A stretch of 64,000 nucleotides of DNA from UMGS1696 sp045643285. GTDB taxonomy: Bacteria > Bacillota > Clostridia > Oscillospirales > CAG-272. The position numbers and the translations under genes are program-made. Positions 52,994 through 62,416 of this stretch are shown piece after piece. Position 1 is the stretch's first letter; the number at the start of each line of letters is the position of its first letter. The stretch spans positions 1 through 64,000 of the forward strand of contig JAZUKN010000101.1 of assembly GCA_045643285.1 (NCBI GenBank). Direction: 5' to 3'. The notes beneath the pieces were generated by a model. The model was not told the DNA's origin. It did not search any database and saw only the letters and a list, made by a program, of their open reading frames with translations.

Positions 52994-53608
52994 TCATTTC
53001 AACCTCGACCACAGTATGATTATCGCCTGACCGAAGAAGCCGAGGATCATCACGAGCCAGATATTGATTCCGCCGATTATCGTAAACGACAGGCAGAGCG
53101 CGGCAAGAAGCGACCACATCAGAAGAGAAATTATGAGAAAATTGCGGCGGCGGTTGAACCAGATCGAATTAAAGACAAGCCACACGATCATCGATACGGG
53201 CACGGCAAACGCAAAAGCGAGATAGTGAGCGTTCTTTATGTCCGAAACGATGTCGAGAATGACAAACGCAAGTGCCGCGACGAGCCATACGAGCAGTACG
53301 CTCATTCCCGTAATGAAGCCGTGATTGCGGAGCGTCTTTTTCTTCTGTTCCACCGCGATGTGCGGCGCGTCGGCTTTCGGGTGCGGCGTGTCGGAATGAT
53401 CGTCCGTCACGAGATAATCGACAGTCACGCCGAACAGTCCGGCGATCTCCATAAGGACGGAAATATCGGGGAGCGATTCGCCTCTCTCCCATTTTGAGAC
53501 GGATTTGTCTGAATAATTCAGCTTTTCCGCAAGCTCCGCCTGAGTCAGTCCGCACGCATTTCTGAGCGACGAGATGTTTGAGGCTACCGTTGATTTTATG
53601 TCAGTCAT
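52994..53608 (-). CDS. XRE-family regulator with membrane domain
   Basis: 204 residues. An N-terminal Cro/C1-type helix-turn-helix (about 7-62, LTQAELAEKLNYSDKSVSKWERG), a linker, then four hydrophobic helices (about 95-200). Such membrane-bound XRE proteins are common in Firmicutes and are usually taken to respond to envelope state. The start is ATG 53608 with AGAGGA, not the ATG at 53665, which is at the -35. The promoter is at 53637-53665. Target unknown. Confidence 0.88.
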   Translation of the reverse strand: MTDIKSTVASNISSLRNACGLTQAELAEKLNYSDKSVSKWERGESLPDISVLMEIAGLFGVTVDYLVTDDHSDTPHPKADAPHIAVEQKKKTLRNHGFITGMSVLLVWLVAALAFVILDIVSDIKNAHYLAFAFAVPVSMIVWLVFNSIWFNRRRNFLIISLLMWSLLAALCLSFTIIGGINIWLVMILGFFGQAIIILWSRLK

Positions 53609-53636
53609 CTGAATGTCCTCTGTTCCTGTTTTTTCT

Positions 53637-53665
53637 ATTATACCACAGTGAGACGACGAAATCAA
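53637..53665 (-). promoter_or_regulatory. Promoter of the XRE gene
   Basis: Minus strand TTGATT (53665-53660), 17-nt spacer, TATAAT (53642-53637). Confidence 0.75.
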
Positions 53666-53783
53666 GCATTATTAAGCCATTTCTACTGCCGGTTCGGAAC
53701 AAAATCTACTCCCGGTAGAGTGCGTTTTTTGAAAAATAGAAGCGGTTATGCACAACAGTATAACCGCAAACGACAATTTTCTA

Positions 53784-53812
53784 TTGTAAAATGCCGCCGG
53801 AAAGTGTATAAT
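53784..53812 (+). promoter_or_regulatory. Promoter of fakA-degV
   Basis: TTGTAA (53784-53789), 17-nt spacer, TATAAT (53807-53812). Confidence 0.75.
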
Positions 53813-53876
53813 ATCATCGGACGGCGATGATCTGTCCGAAAAGCAAACAAAGCAATCAATGAAAGGTTTTATATCT

Positions 53877-55565
53877 ATGCTTACAATTTCCTCTCTTGAC
53901 GGCTCTCTTTTCAAAAAAATAATTTGCGGCGGTCTTTCGATGCTTAAGCTGAGATCCGCCGAAATAAATAATCTGAACGTTTTTCCCGTGCCCGACGGAG
54001 ACACAGGCGACAATATGTTCCTCACTCTTTCGTCCGGCGTCAAGGCGATGAACGCACTTGAGGACGAAGACGCATCTCTCGGTGACGTCTCGGCGGTGCT
54101 TTCGCGCGGTATGCTTCTCGGCGCGCGCGGGAACTCCGGCGTTATCCTTTCGCAGTTCTTCTCGGGAATTGCAAAACAACTCGAAGGACTCGACGAAGCG
54201 GACGCTACTGTTTTGGCGGAAGCTCTTTCTTCCGGCGTAAAGCAGGCGTACCTATCTGTTATGTCACCGACGGAAGGCACTATCCTCACCGTGGCGCGCG
54301 AAGGAGTCGGCAACGCTATTATAAAGCTCGGTCACACCGGAACCGTAGACACACTTCTCTCAGACGTGCGTGAAGAAATGCACATCGCGCTGATGAACAC
54401 GCCGAATCTTCTTCCCATATTAAAGGAAGCCGGCGTCGTCGATTCGGGCGGCGCGGGACTTTACGCCATTTTCGACGGAATGGTACGCGCGGCATACGGA
54501 GACAGTACCGATGTACAGACGGATGACACCGTCCCTGAAACAAAAGAAAAAAACAGAGGCACTGCCGATCCGTTCTCGGCGTTCGGTGAAGACAGCGTGA
54601 TGACGTACGGCTACTGCACGGAATTTCTGCTCCGTCTCCAGTCGTCAAAGGTAGATCTCGGCTCGTTCGATCACTCGGTGATGACGGATTATCTTTCGAC
54701 TGTCGGCAATTCCATTGTTGCGGTGCGCGACGGTTCTATCGTAAAGATACACGTTCACACGCTTGAGCCTGAAAAAGTGCTAGGCTTCTGCCGCCGCTAT
54801 GGCGAATTCCTCACAATGAAAATCGAAAACATGACGCTCGAGCACAGCGAAAAGCACGGCAAGGAGTCAACAGAACAACCGAAAAAAGCCGCTCCGAAAA
54901 AAGAATACGGCACTGTGGCGGTCTGCTCGGGCGACGGAATAAAGGAAACCTTTACCGAACTCGGCATTGACTGCATAATCGACGGCGGACAGACAAATAA
55001 TCCCTCAACGGAAGATTTTCTTTCGGCGTTCGACAAAGTAAACGCAAAACACATTTTCGTTTTCCCGAACAATGCGAATGTTATCATGGCGGCAAAGCAG
55101 GCGGCAAACCTTTATAATGGCGCGCACGTCCACGTTATCGAAAGCCGCGACCTCGGCTCGGGCTACGTCGGAATAGCGTCGTTCAATCCGGAAGCAGACA
55201 GCGCAGACGAGCTTTGCGATATGATAAACGGAGCTATGGAAAACGTCGTCACGGGCTTTGTCACTACAGCGGTCAGATCAACCGAGATAGGCGGCGTGAA
55301 AATCGAAAACGGTGACAATATTTCGTTCATCGGAAAGAAGATGATAGCCTCCGAAAAGAGACGCGCCGACGCTCTCCACGCGCTGATAGACAGCATTTTC
55401 GACGCAGGTGAAAAATTCATGCTCACGGCGTTCTGCGGCAGAGATGTTCCCGTTCCCGAACGCGACGAGCTGAGAGCATACATGAAGAAACAGTACCCAG
55501 ACGTTGAGCTTTACATCGTCGACGGCGGTCAGGAGGTCTACAGCCACATTCTGATAGCCGAATAA
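53877..55565 (+). CDS. fakA: Fatty acid kinase, ATP-binding subunit (DAK2 / YloV family)
   Basis: 562 residues. The N-terminal DhaL/DAK2 domain holds the ATP and metals (NVFPVPDGDTGDNMFLTL, with the Asp cluster; GARGNSGVILSQFF). The C-terminal part (about 325-562) is the YloV/FakA-C type (NVIMAAKQAANLYN). It phosphorylates fatty acid bound to a FakB (DegV) partner. I take ATG 53877, with GAAAGG about 11 nt upstream; ATG 53859 in the same frame has no ribosome site. DegV follows after 18 nt, giving a FakA-FakB pair for use of external fatty acids. Confidence 0.92.
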   Translation: MLTISSLDGSLFKKIICGGLSMLKLRSAEINNLNVFPVPDGDTGDNMFLTLSSGVKAMNALEDEDASLGDVSAVLSRGMLLGARGNSGVILSQFFSGIAKQLEGLDEADATVLAEALSSGVKQAYLSVMSPTEGTILTVAREGVGNAIIKLGHTGTVDTLLSDVREEMHIALMNTPNLLPILKEAGVVDSGGAGLYAIFDGMVRAAYGDSTDVQTDDTVPETKEKNRGTADPFSAFGEDSVMTYGYCTEFLLRLQSSKVDLGSFDHSVMTDYLSTVGNSIVAVRDGSIVKIHVHTLEPEKVLGFCRRYGEFLTMKIENMTLEHSEKHGKESTEQPKKAAPKKEYGTVAVCSGDGIKETFTELGIDCIIDGGQTNNPSTEDFLSAFDKVNAKHIFVFPNNANVIMAAKQAANLYNGAHVHVIESRDLGSGYVGIASFNPEADSADELCDMINGAMENVVTGFVTTAVRSTEIGGVKIENGDNISFIGKKMIASEKRRADALHALIDSIFDAGEKFMLTAFCGRDVPVPERDELRAYMKKQYPDVELYIVDGGQEVYSHILIAE

Positions 55566-55583
55566 GCAAAAGGCAGGTTTTAT

Positions 55584-56474
55584 ATGGCAGACAAATTCAT
55601 TCTCTCATGCGAATCAACGGTAGATTTGCCGTTCTCCTACATCGACGGACGCGGCATTTCGGTCATCTTTTATTCCTACTCCGTCGACGGCGAGGAATAC
55701 GATGACGATATGCTCCGCGATCCCGACGCACTCGGAAAGTTCTATTCTTTCATAGAAGACGGCAAAATTCCGGCAACTTCGCAGATTAACCAGTTCCGCT
55801 ATACCGAATATTTCGAGGAGCTGTTGCAGAAGGGTGACGTGCTTCACATCGCGTTCGGATCGGGTATGACTCCGTCCGTCAAAAACGCTGTCGCCGCGGC
55901 GGCTGAGCTTCATAAAAAGTACCCGAACCGCAAAATCATCGTAGTCGACTCGATGTGTTCGTCCACCGGCTACGGTATGCTCGTCGATACGGCGGCTGAT
56001 ATGCGCGACGGCGGCGCGGATATGCTTGAGATAAACCGCTATATCATCGAGAACAGACAGAAACTGCATCATCAGTTCTTCTCGACCGATCTAAAATACT
56101 TCAAGCGGAGCGGAAGAATGTCAGGCCCCGTTGCAACTATAGCGTCGATACTCGGCATCTGCCCGATACTGCGACTGAACAAGGCAGGAAAGATCATTGC
56201 GTACAGCAAGGTGCGCGGCAAAAAGAACGCCATACGCGAGACAGTCAGAGAAATGGAAGAACACGCCGAGGGAGGAGGGGAATACTCCGGCAAGTGCTTC
56301 ATAAATCATTCGAACTGCCTCTCGGACGCAGAAGAAACGAAAGAAGTCATCCTCTCGACCTTCCCGAATCTCAAAGAGGACGACGTGATGATCTGCGACA
56401 TCGGCACGATCGTAGCGTCCCACTGCGGCCCCGGCACAGTCGCAGTCTTCTTCTACGGCGACGAGAGAGAATGA
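55584..56474 (+). CDS. DegV-family fatty-acid-binding protein (FakB-like)
   Basis: 296 residues. The DegV fold: SCESTVDLPFSY near the start, ATSQIN with the conserved Thr-Ser that binds the carboxylate, VDSMCSSTGYGMLV, and FKRSGRMSGP. It holds a single fatty acid and presents it to FakA for phosphorylation. The C-terminal HCGPGTVAVFFYG is typical. The gene is translationally close to fakA. Fatty-acid chain preference cannot be told. Confidence 0.9.
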   Translation: MADKFILSCESTVDLPFSYIDGRGISVIFYSYSVDGEEYDDDMLRDPDALGKFYSFIEDGKIPATSQINQFRYTEYFEELLQKGDVLHIAFGSGMTPSVKNAVAAAAELHKKYPNRKIIVVDSMCSSTGYGMLVDTAADMRDGGADMLEINRYIIENRQKLHHQFFSTDLKYFKRSGRMSGPVATIASILGICPILRLNKAGKIIAYSKVRGKKNAIRETVREMEEHAEGGGEYSGKCFINHSNCLSDAEETKEVILSTFPNLKEDDVMICDIGTIVASHCGPGTVAVFFYGDERE

Positions 56475-56960
56475 AGTAAGAAGTAATAGTGAATAGGTAA
56501 GAAGTAAAAAACGATGATTGCGCTCCGCGCAAGTTGCTTTGATCTCGTACAAACAAACGTATGAGCGTCAGCGCGCTGTGTACCTTCACGGGTTAAATCC
56601 TCGATAACGTCGCAGTCGCTTTGTAACAAGGGGGGATTCCAACCGAGACGCAAAGCATCTCGACGACTTCGTTTACGAAGTCGGGAGGCGTGAATGAGCT
56701 TGCTCCTTCCCCCTTTGGCGGGGTGATTGACAAGAGGGCTTCGGCAATGTCCGACCGAGATGCGGAGCATCTCGTCGAGTTCACGAAGTGAACTCGGCTT
56801 GTCCGCTGTCCGCCCGTTCGTAAACGAACCGTTCGCAAGCGAACAGGACAAATAGATAAATCGAAACCGACGTAAGTCGTTTTCTTTTTTTGCCGATATA
56901 AAGAAAGTGCAAATCTGGCGGCGGGAGACAAGCCCCTCACCCTACGGATAATTGGTAGAG
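56475..56960 (-). repeat. Palindrome mosaic element, copy G
   Basis: Reverse copy starting right after degV with an AAGTAATAGTGAATAGG simple module. It has the extension module GTATGAGCGTCAGCGCGCTG, CTTTGTAACAAGG, CGAGACGCAAAGCATCTCG (one mismatch), GACTTCGTTTACGAAGTC, CGAGATGCGGAGCATCTCG, GAGTTCACGAAGTGAACTC, GTTCGTAAACGAAC, GTTCGCAAGCGAAC, and ACCGACGTAAGTCGTTTT. The last is imperfect: its left arm reads AAACCGAC against GTCGTTTT. Confidence 0.83.
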
Positions 56961-56995
56961 TTTTTGCGAAACTGTGAAGCTAAGCCTGTTTTTTT

Positions 56996-57045
56996 ACAAA
57001 AACCGCAGTACGGTCAGCTATGTTCTGACGTACTGCGGTTTTTCG
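56996..57045. terminator. Bidirectional terminator after the Gfo/Idh gene
   Basis: Stem AAAACCGCAGTACGGTCAG / CTGACGTACTGCGGTTTTT (one bulge) with a 7-nt loop. Confidence 0.88.
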
Positions 57046-57047
57046 TT

Positions 57048-58037
57048 TTATTTGAACTCTATCCCACTCTGCCGACGTATTTCGTCGATAACTGCGAGCG
57101 TGACGCGCGTGTATTCACGGTATTCATCTGCCGCGATCTCGCCGCGCACCGCCTTTACGAAATCCGATATTTCGTATTTCATATTGTACGTGGGATCAAG
57201 ATCTGACCTCTCCGGCATCAGCGCAACGGCACATTCTCCGCGCATTTTTACGGAGACGTTCTCGCCTGTCGAAATTTTTCCGATGATCACCGAGCCGTTT
57301 TCTCCCGTGATGTACGACGGCGTAACGGAATCGTGTATTTTTGAGTAGACTATCTCTGCTTCAAAGTAACCGTATCCGAGAACGGCAGTGCCCATGCCCT
57401 CCATTCCGTTCGACAGCAGATACGACGACGAGCGCACGGACTCGGGTTTTCCGAACAGCATAACGGCTGTTTCAATGGCGTACACGCCTATGTCCATAAC
57501 GGCGGCATTCCCGAGCGACGGATCGAATGCGTTCATTATCTCGCCTTTTTTGAATCGGTCATAGCGTGACGAATACTGACAAAATTCCAGCACCGCGCGT
57601 CTGAGCTGACCGAGCGAGCCGATTTTTTCGCGTATCGCTTTTATCACGGGATCGTGGACTGGACGCATAGCTTCGAGAAGCACGACACCGTTCTCGTCAG
57701 CGGTTTTTGTGAGTGCGTTAAACTCTTCTTCTGTCGTTGTCGCAGGCTTTTCGACGATGACGTGAAGACCGCGACGGAGTGCCTCTTCTGCTTGGGAAAA
57801 ATGGCAGGCGTTCGGGCTGGCGATGTACACCGCGTCGATTCCGGACGAGAGAAATCTGCCGTAATCGGTAAAAACGGACGGGATCCCGTGCTTTTCTGCA
57901 AAAGCGGAACCCGTTTCGGTTTTACGCGAGTATACAGCCGCACATTCGATCCCCTCGGACGCGGCGACAGAATCCGCAAACCAGTCGGAGACGAAATTCG
58001 TCCCGACGATACCGAGCTTTATGTCAGAGTTCATCAT
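57048..58037 (-). CDS. Gfo/Idh/MocA-family oxidoreductase
   Basis: 329 residues. The N-terminal NAD(P)-binding Rossmann fold is LGIVGTNFVSDWFADSV (Gly-rich loop in a shortened form), followed by the family motif VIVEKPATT around residue 93. The C-terminal sheet domain is MNAFDPSLGNAAVMDIGVYAIE. It probably oxidises or reduces a sugar or cyclitol. The first Met is doubled; I take ATG 58037 with GGGAGTG upstream. It overlaps the CBS gene by 14 nt. Substrate not deducible. Confidence 0.9.
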   Translation of the reverse strand: MMNSDIKLGIVGTNFVSDWFADSVAASEGIECAAVYSRKTETGSAFAEKHGIPSVFTDYGRFLSSGIDAVYIASPNACHFSQAEEALRRGLHVIVEKPATTTEEEFNALTKTADENGVVLLEAMRPVHDPVIKAIREKIGSLGQLRRAVLEFCQYSSRYDRFKKGEIMNAFDPSLGNAAVMDIGVYAIETAVMLFGKPESVRSSSYLLSNGMEGMGTAVLGYGYFEAEIVYSKIHDSVTPSYITGENGSVIIGKISTGENVSVKMRGECAVALMPERSDLDPTYNMKYEISDFVKAVRGEIAADEYREYTRVTLAVIDEIRRQSGIEFK

Positions 58038-58476
58038 TTATAGCACTCCCGTTCGCATTTGTCGCAAATTTTGCGGCTTCTTTTTTGAGCATACCGATCA
58101 CACTTCTTCTTGTAACGATGCCGATGAACGTGCCTCGGTCGTCGATGACGGGAACGAAGTTCTGAGCCATTGAACGCCCGACGAGCGTGTCCATGTCTGC
58201 GTCGATATTCACGGGCGGAGCGAGAGTCGGGCGAATTATTTCACGGATGCGCCTGCTCTCAAGCGAACGGACGATGTCTCCGTGAATGTCGGAGTCGACT
58301 ATGTACCATAGGAAGTCGCCCTCGTTCACCGAACCGATGTATTTTCCGTCCTTGTCGATGACGGGCAGGGCAGTGTAGCCGTGCGCGCGCATGGTTTCGA
58401 GCCCTTGGCGCAGAGAATACGAGTCGAGAAGAAAGCGGACTTCGCTTTTCGGGCTGAGCAGCATTGGAACGTTCAT
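58024..58476 (-). CDS. CBS-domain pair protein
   Basis: 150 residues made of two CBS domains (GYTALPVIDKDGKYIGSVNEGDF at about 35-57; FVPVIDDRGTFIGIVTRRSVIG at about 108-129). Stand-alone CBS pairs bind adenine nucleotides and regulate partners. ATG 58476 is preceded by AGGAGG at good spacing; the frame's earlier ATG at 58509 is not. It overlaps the oxidoreductase gene, so the two are co-translated, but a functional link is only inferred. Confidence 0.9.
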   Translation of the reverse strand: MNVPMLLSPKSEVRFLLDSYSLRQGLETMRAHGYTALPVIDKDGKYIGSVNEGDFLWYIVDSDIHGDIVRSLESRRIREIIRPTLAPPVNIDADMDTLVGRSMAQNFVPVIDDRGTFIGIVTRRSVIGMLKKEAAKFATNANGSAINDEL

Positions 58477-58539
58477 ATCCCGTTCCTCCTTTTTGGTTTT
58501 GTGATACAATTATAGCAGATATTTGTGAGGATAGTATTA

Positions 58540-58745
58540 ACGGGGAGAAAACACTTCGTGTTTTCGAATTATATATTCCACTGCGCCCCACGCGTAGCGG
58601 AAAAAGAATAAAATGAAAATGTTCCCGACGTTTTCTACCTTACGCCTATGTGAGATATGTGCAAATCGTCCGACGGGAGACTGGTGGTCTCACCTACGGT
58701 GAGGAATGCTGTTTGCGCTCCGCGCCGTCCGCATATCCGCGATAT
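58540..58745. repeat. Palindrome mosaic element, copy H (two joined halves)
   Basis: A forward fragment (GAAAACACTTCGTGTTTTC to CCACTGCG) runs straight into a reverse fragment (CCCCACGCGTAGCGG, AAAATGTTCCCGACGTTTT, CTACCTTACGCCTATGTG, GGGAGACTGGTGGTCTC). Both lack the CTTTGTTACAAAG end, as if two copies recombined at the GCGCG slot. Confidence 0.75.
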
Positions 58746-58768
58746 TTTTGTAATAAAAACCCTTTTCG

Positions 58769-58797
58769 TTGACAAATCCTCTTCCGCGTGATATAAT
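58769..58797 (+). promoter_or_regulatory. Promoter of the alpha-mannosidase gene
   Basis: TTGACA (58769-58774), 17-nt spacer, TATAAT (58792-58797). Confidence 0.88.
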
Positions 58798-58847
58798 CAA
58801 ATTACCATATATCATAATGTAAATAAATCCCCCAAGGAGGACAGAAT

Positions 58848-61800
58848 ATGTATAATAACCGCTACGACGAGCGTACTTTCAGAAAGTTCAATGACGCTAT
58901 GCCGCACTACGCGAAGAGAATGTTCCGTAAGATCGCTGACGCCGAAAACGTTCTCGCACTCGAAACAAAAGATCATCTCCGCACGCCGCCGGCAAAGGAC
59001 ATAATGAAGCCCATTTCAACCGGCTCAAAGTGGGGCGGTGAATATATGACGATGTGGCTCACGTTCTCGTATACCGTTCCGGAAGAGTACGCCGGCCGTC
59101 AGATCTACGTTATGCACGACACCTCAGCCGTTGAGATATTCGGCTTCACAAACGGTCATCCGACAGGTATCATCAACTCGAAAAACGACTTTATCGGAGG
59201 CGGTCACTCCGCTTACCTCGTCACAAATTCCGCAAAAGCCGGTGAGGCTTACGAAGTCTCTCTCGAATGCTACGCCGGACACACCTGCTACGGCTGTGAT
59301 GCGTACAGCAGCTACGATACCGACGACACTAAGCCGAACTCCGACTTCATAAAGGACTACAACGGACTCACGGTCTGCGTCCTTGAAGAAGCGATCCGCG
59401 ACGCGATATTCGACGTTTGCACCGTCGTACAGCTTGCCCGTCTCAAAGAGGGCAACTTTGCTTCGATCAAGGCGCGCGAGTGTGTTTTCGACGCATTCCC
59501 GTACCTCATCCAGGACGTAAAGCGCGCGTCCTACGACGAACTTATTGCCGCTTGCAAAAAGCTCAGTGAAGCGGTAGCTCCCGCGCTTGAAAAATCCTCG
59601 GGAGAACTCAGCCGCGGCTACTACGGCGCGATAGGTCACTCCCACATGGACACCGCATGGCTTTGGCCGATGTCCGAGACCGTCCGCAAGTGCGCGAGAA
59701 CATACGCAAAAGCTCTCTCCTGCATGGAAATATACCCCGATTATAAATTCGTCCAGTCGTCCGCGCTCCACCTGTCGTGGATGAAAGACTATTATCCCGA
59801 ATTATTCGAGCGCATCAAGGCGAGAGTTGCAGAGGGCAGATACGAGCCGAACGGCGGCATTTGGGTCGAATGCGACTGCAACGTCACAGGCGGCGAAGCG
59901 ATGATCAGGCAGTTCCTCTACGGTCAGAGATATACCGAACGCGAAGTCGGCTACCGCTCCGATACGTTCTGGCTTCCCGACACGTTCGGTTACAGCGCGG
60001 CAATTCCGCAGATCATGCAGGGAACGGGCGTAAAATACTTCTGCACGACGAAGATAGGCTGGAACGACTGCAACGAATTCCCGGAGCAGACGTTCGTATG
60101 GAGAGGGCTTGACGGAAGCGAAGTCCTCACTCACTTCAATACGATCTGCGACATCCCCGACCCGTCCCACCTCGAATGGGAGCTTGATAACATCCCCGAT
60201 AAGCGCATCTCCGGCGACAGACTGATGACGTACGGCTTCGGTGACGGCGGCGGCGGTCCGACTTTCGGAATGATGGAATTCTTCAAGAGAACGAAGGATC
60301 TGCCGGGCCTTCCCGTGATTGAATCTTCGACAGTCGGCGCATTCATGGACAGACTGAACGAGAAACGCGACAGATACCCGGTATACGACGGAGAATTGTA
60401 TCTCGAATTCCACCGCGGCACGCTCACTACGAACCACATGGTAAAACAGCTCAACAGACAGGCTGAGATCGCACTGCACAATATGGAGCTTGCAAACGTT
60501 CTTGCAGGCGGTGCGGTAAACGAACGCCACGAAGAGCTTTATAAAATACTGCTGAAAAACCAGTTCCACGATATTCTTCCCGGCACCTGCATTGATAAGG
60601 TCTACGAGATCGAAGTACCCGAAATGAAGCGTTTGATCGCCGACACAAAGGCTGTCACGGCAGGATATATAGGTGAGATGACAGACGCAGACGCCGGCAA
60701 GCTCTCGCTCGTCAATCCGCTTTCGTTCGATAACAAGGGAGTGTTCACACTCGACGGCGCTGTCGGTGTCGACGGCTGCGACGCTCAGACATACACAGAC
60801 GCAGACGGCAACGCGCACACGGACGTTGCGGCTTCTATAGACGCTATGGCGTCGACGGTCGTCACGCTCACGGGTGAGACAAAAACGAAGAGCGCGTTCC
60901 GCTTCGACGGAAAGACGCTCGAAACACCGTTCTATACGGCTGAGATCGACGAAAACGGCTATATTTCGTCACTCATAGACAAGGAAAACGGACGCGAAGT
61001 CGCAAACAAGGCAGGACAGCCGCTCGGTACGCTTTGGTTCGGTGAAGATTTCCCGACCTGCTACGATAACTGGGAAATCGAAGACGATATTTTCCTGAAG
61101 CTCGATCCCGTAAAGGCTGACGCGAAGCCGACAGTCGTCTCCGACGGCGCAGTCGAGTTCAGATTCCGCACAACATACGCGCTCGGCGACGACTCACGCG
61201 CATACGTTGATACAGTATTCTACGCCGGATCGAAACTCATTCAGTATGAAATGAAGCTCGACTGGCAGGCAAGACACCGCCTCCTTAAGGCAGGCTTTGA
61301 CGTAAATATCCGCTCCGCATTCGTGAAGAACGAAGTGCAGTTCGGTCACATCGACAGACCGACGACGCGCAACACAACACTCGAAAAGGCAAAATTCGAG
61401 GTCTCGAACCATAAGTGGTCCGATATATCCGAAACGAATTACGGCGTAGCACTTTTCAACGACTGTAAGTACGGTATGTCGTGCGCGAGAGGGGATATGC
61501 GCCTCACTCTCCATAAGGGCGCAGTCCGTCCTGCCGCAAACGCCGACTTCGGCACACACTATATGAAGTACGCTATCCTGCCGCACACAGGCGCATTCTC
61601 TGCGGAAACTGTCGTACAGCCGGCTTACGCGTTCAACTATAAGCCGATCGTCGCAAGCGGCGTGGCATCCGTTCCGTCGCTGTTCTCACTCGATAAGCCG
61701 AATATCATCGCAGAAGCGGTAAAGAACGCGGAAGATAACGAAAACGCATACGTCATCCGCCTCTATGAATGTGAGAGAAGCACGACAAGATGCACGCTCG

Positions 61801-61934
61801 CACTGAACGGCGCAAAGAAAGCGTACGTCACGAATATGCTTGAAGAGATCGAAGAAGAACTCCCGATCACCGACGGAAAAGCCACACTCAACTTCAGACC
61901 GTTCGAGATTAAGACGGTAATGGTGGAGAGATAA
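58848..61934 (+). CDS. GH38 alpha-mannosidase
   Basis: 1028 residues. The N-terminal non-catalytic domain is about 1-250. The GH38 catalytic domain carries the zinc motif GHSHMDTAWLWP (263-274; His266 and Asp268 as ligands), the nucleophile Asp378 in WLPDTFGYS, and QFHDILPGT (His574). Beta-sandwich domains make up the C-terminal half, including an SFDNKGVFTL-type segment. It lacks a signal peptide, so it acts in the cytoplasm on imported mannosides by a retaining mechanism. AAGGAGG precedes the ATG, with a consensus promoter upstream. It is monocistronic. Confidence 0.95.
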   Translation: MYNNRYDERTFRKFNDAMPHYAKRMFRKIADAENVLALETKDHLRTPPAKDIMKPISTGSKWGGEYMTMWLTFSYTVPEEYAGRQIYVMHDTSAVEIFGFTNGHPTGIINSKNDFIGGGHSAYLVTNSAKAGEAYEVSLECYAGHTCYGCDAYSSYDTDDTKPNSDFIKDYNGLTVCVLEEAIRDAIFDVCTVVQLARLKEGNFASIKARECVFDAFPYLIQDVKRASYDELIAACKKLSEAVAPALEKSSGELSRGYYGAIGHSHMDTAWLWPMSETVRKCARTYAKALSCMEIYPDYKFVQSSALHLSWMKDYYPELFERIKARVAEGRYEPNGGIWVECDCNVTGGEAMIRQFLYGQRYTEREVGYRSDTFWLPDTFGYSAAIPQIMQGTGVKYFCTTKIGWNDCNEFPEQTFVWRGLDGSEVLTHFNTICDIPDPSHLEWELDNIPDKRISGDRLMTYGFGDGGGGPTFGMMEFFKRTKDLPGLPVIESSTVGAFMDRLNEKRDRYPVYDGELYLEFHRGTLTTNHMVKQLNRQAEIALHNMELANVLAGGAVNERHEELYKILLKNQFHDILPGTCIDKVYEIEVPEMKRLIADTKAVTAGYIGEMTDADAGKLSLVNPLSFDNKGVFTLDGAVGVDGCDAQTYTDADGNAHTDVAASIDAMASTVVTLTGETKTKSAFRFDGKTLETPFYTAEIDENGYISSLIDKENGREVANKAGQPLGTLWFGEDFPTCYDNWEIEDDIFLKLDPVKADAKPTVVSDGAVEFRFRTTYALGDDSRAYVDTVFYAGSKLIQYEMKLDWQARHRLLKAGFDVNIRSAFVKNEVQFGHIDRPTTRNTTLEKAKFEVSNHKWSDISETNYGVALFNDCKYGMSCARGDMRLTLHKGAVRPAANADFGTHYMKYAILPHTGAFSAETVVQPAYAFNYKPIVASGVASVPSLFSLDKPNIIAEAVKNAEDNENAYVIRLYECERSTTRCTLALNGAKKAYVTNMLEEIEEELPITDGKATLNFRPFEIKTVMVER

Positions 61935-62400
61935 AACAAAATTTTACTCCCTCAGTCACTTCGTGACAGCTCCCTCAAGGAGGGCGCCAATCTGAGGGAA
62001 TAGTGAATAAGCAAGAGGTAAGAAGTAGGCAAAGCAAACATAAATCTTGCAGTTACTTTGTAACAAAGGGGATTCCAAAGGGGGAATTGGACGAAGTCCT
62101 TCCCTGAGTTTACGAAGTAAACTCGTTGGTCGTGTGAATTCACAAAGAGTCCGCGAAAGTGACTCGCCGAGATGCGGAGCATCTCGACGAGTTCACGGAG
62201 TGAACTCGGTTGTGCAGCCCCGCGCGTAGCGGAAAAAGAATAAATTGAAAACGTCCCCGACGTTTTCTACCTTTTGCCTATGTGAGATATGTGCAAATCC
62301 GCCAGACGGGAGGGGAAACCCCTCCCCTACGGTATATGGGAGATGTTTGATAAACAATTATGCTTGCACTCCGTGCAAATGAGGAAAATTTTTGCGAATC
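61935..62400 (-). repeat. Palindrome mosaic element, copy I
   Basis: Reverse copy. It opens with CTCCCTCAGTCACTTCGTGA and a GGAGGGCGCC block not seen in the others. Then come a TAGTGAATAAGC simple module, TACTTTGTAACAAAGGGG, GAGTTTACGAAGTAAACTC, CGAGATGCGGAGCATCTCG, GAGTTCACGGAGTGAACTC, AAAACGTCCCCGACGTTTT, and GGAGGGGAAACCCCTCCCC in the slot that elsewhere holds GGGAGACC/GGTCTCCC. It ends with GCTTGCACTCCGTGCAA. Confidence 0.83.
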
Positions 62401-62416
62401 AAAAAGGCAAACCACC

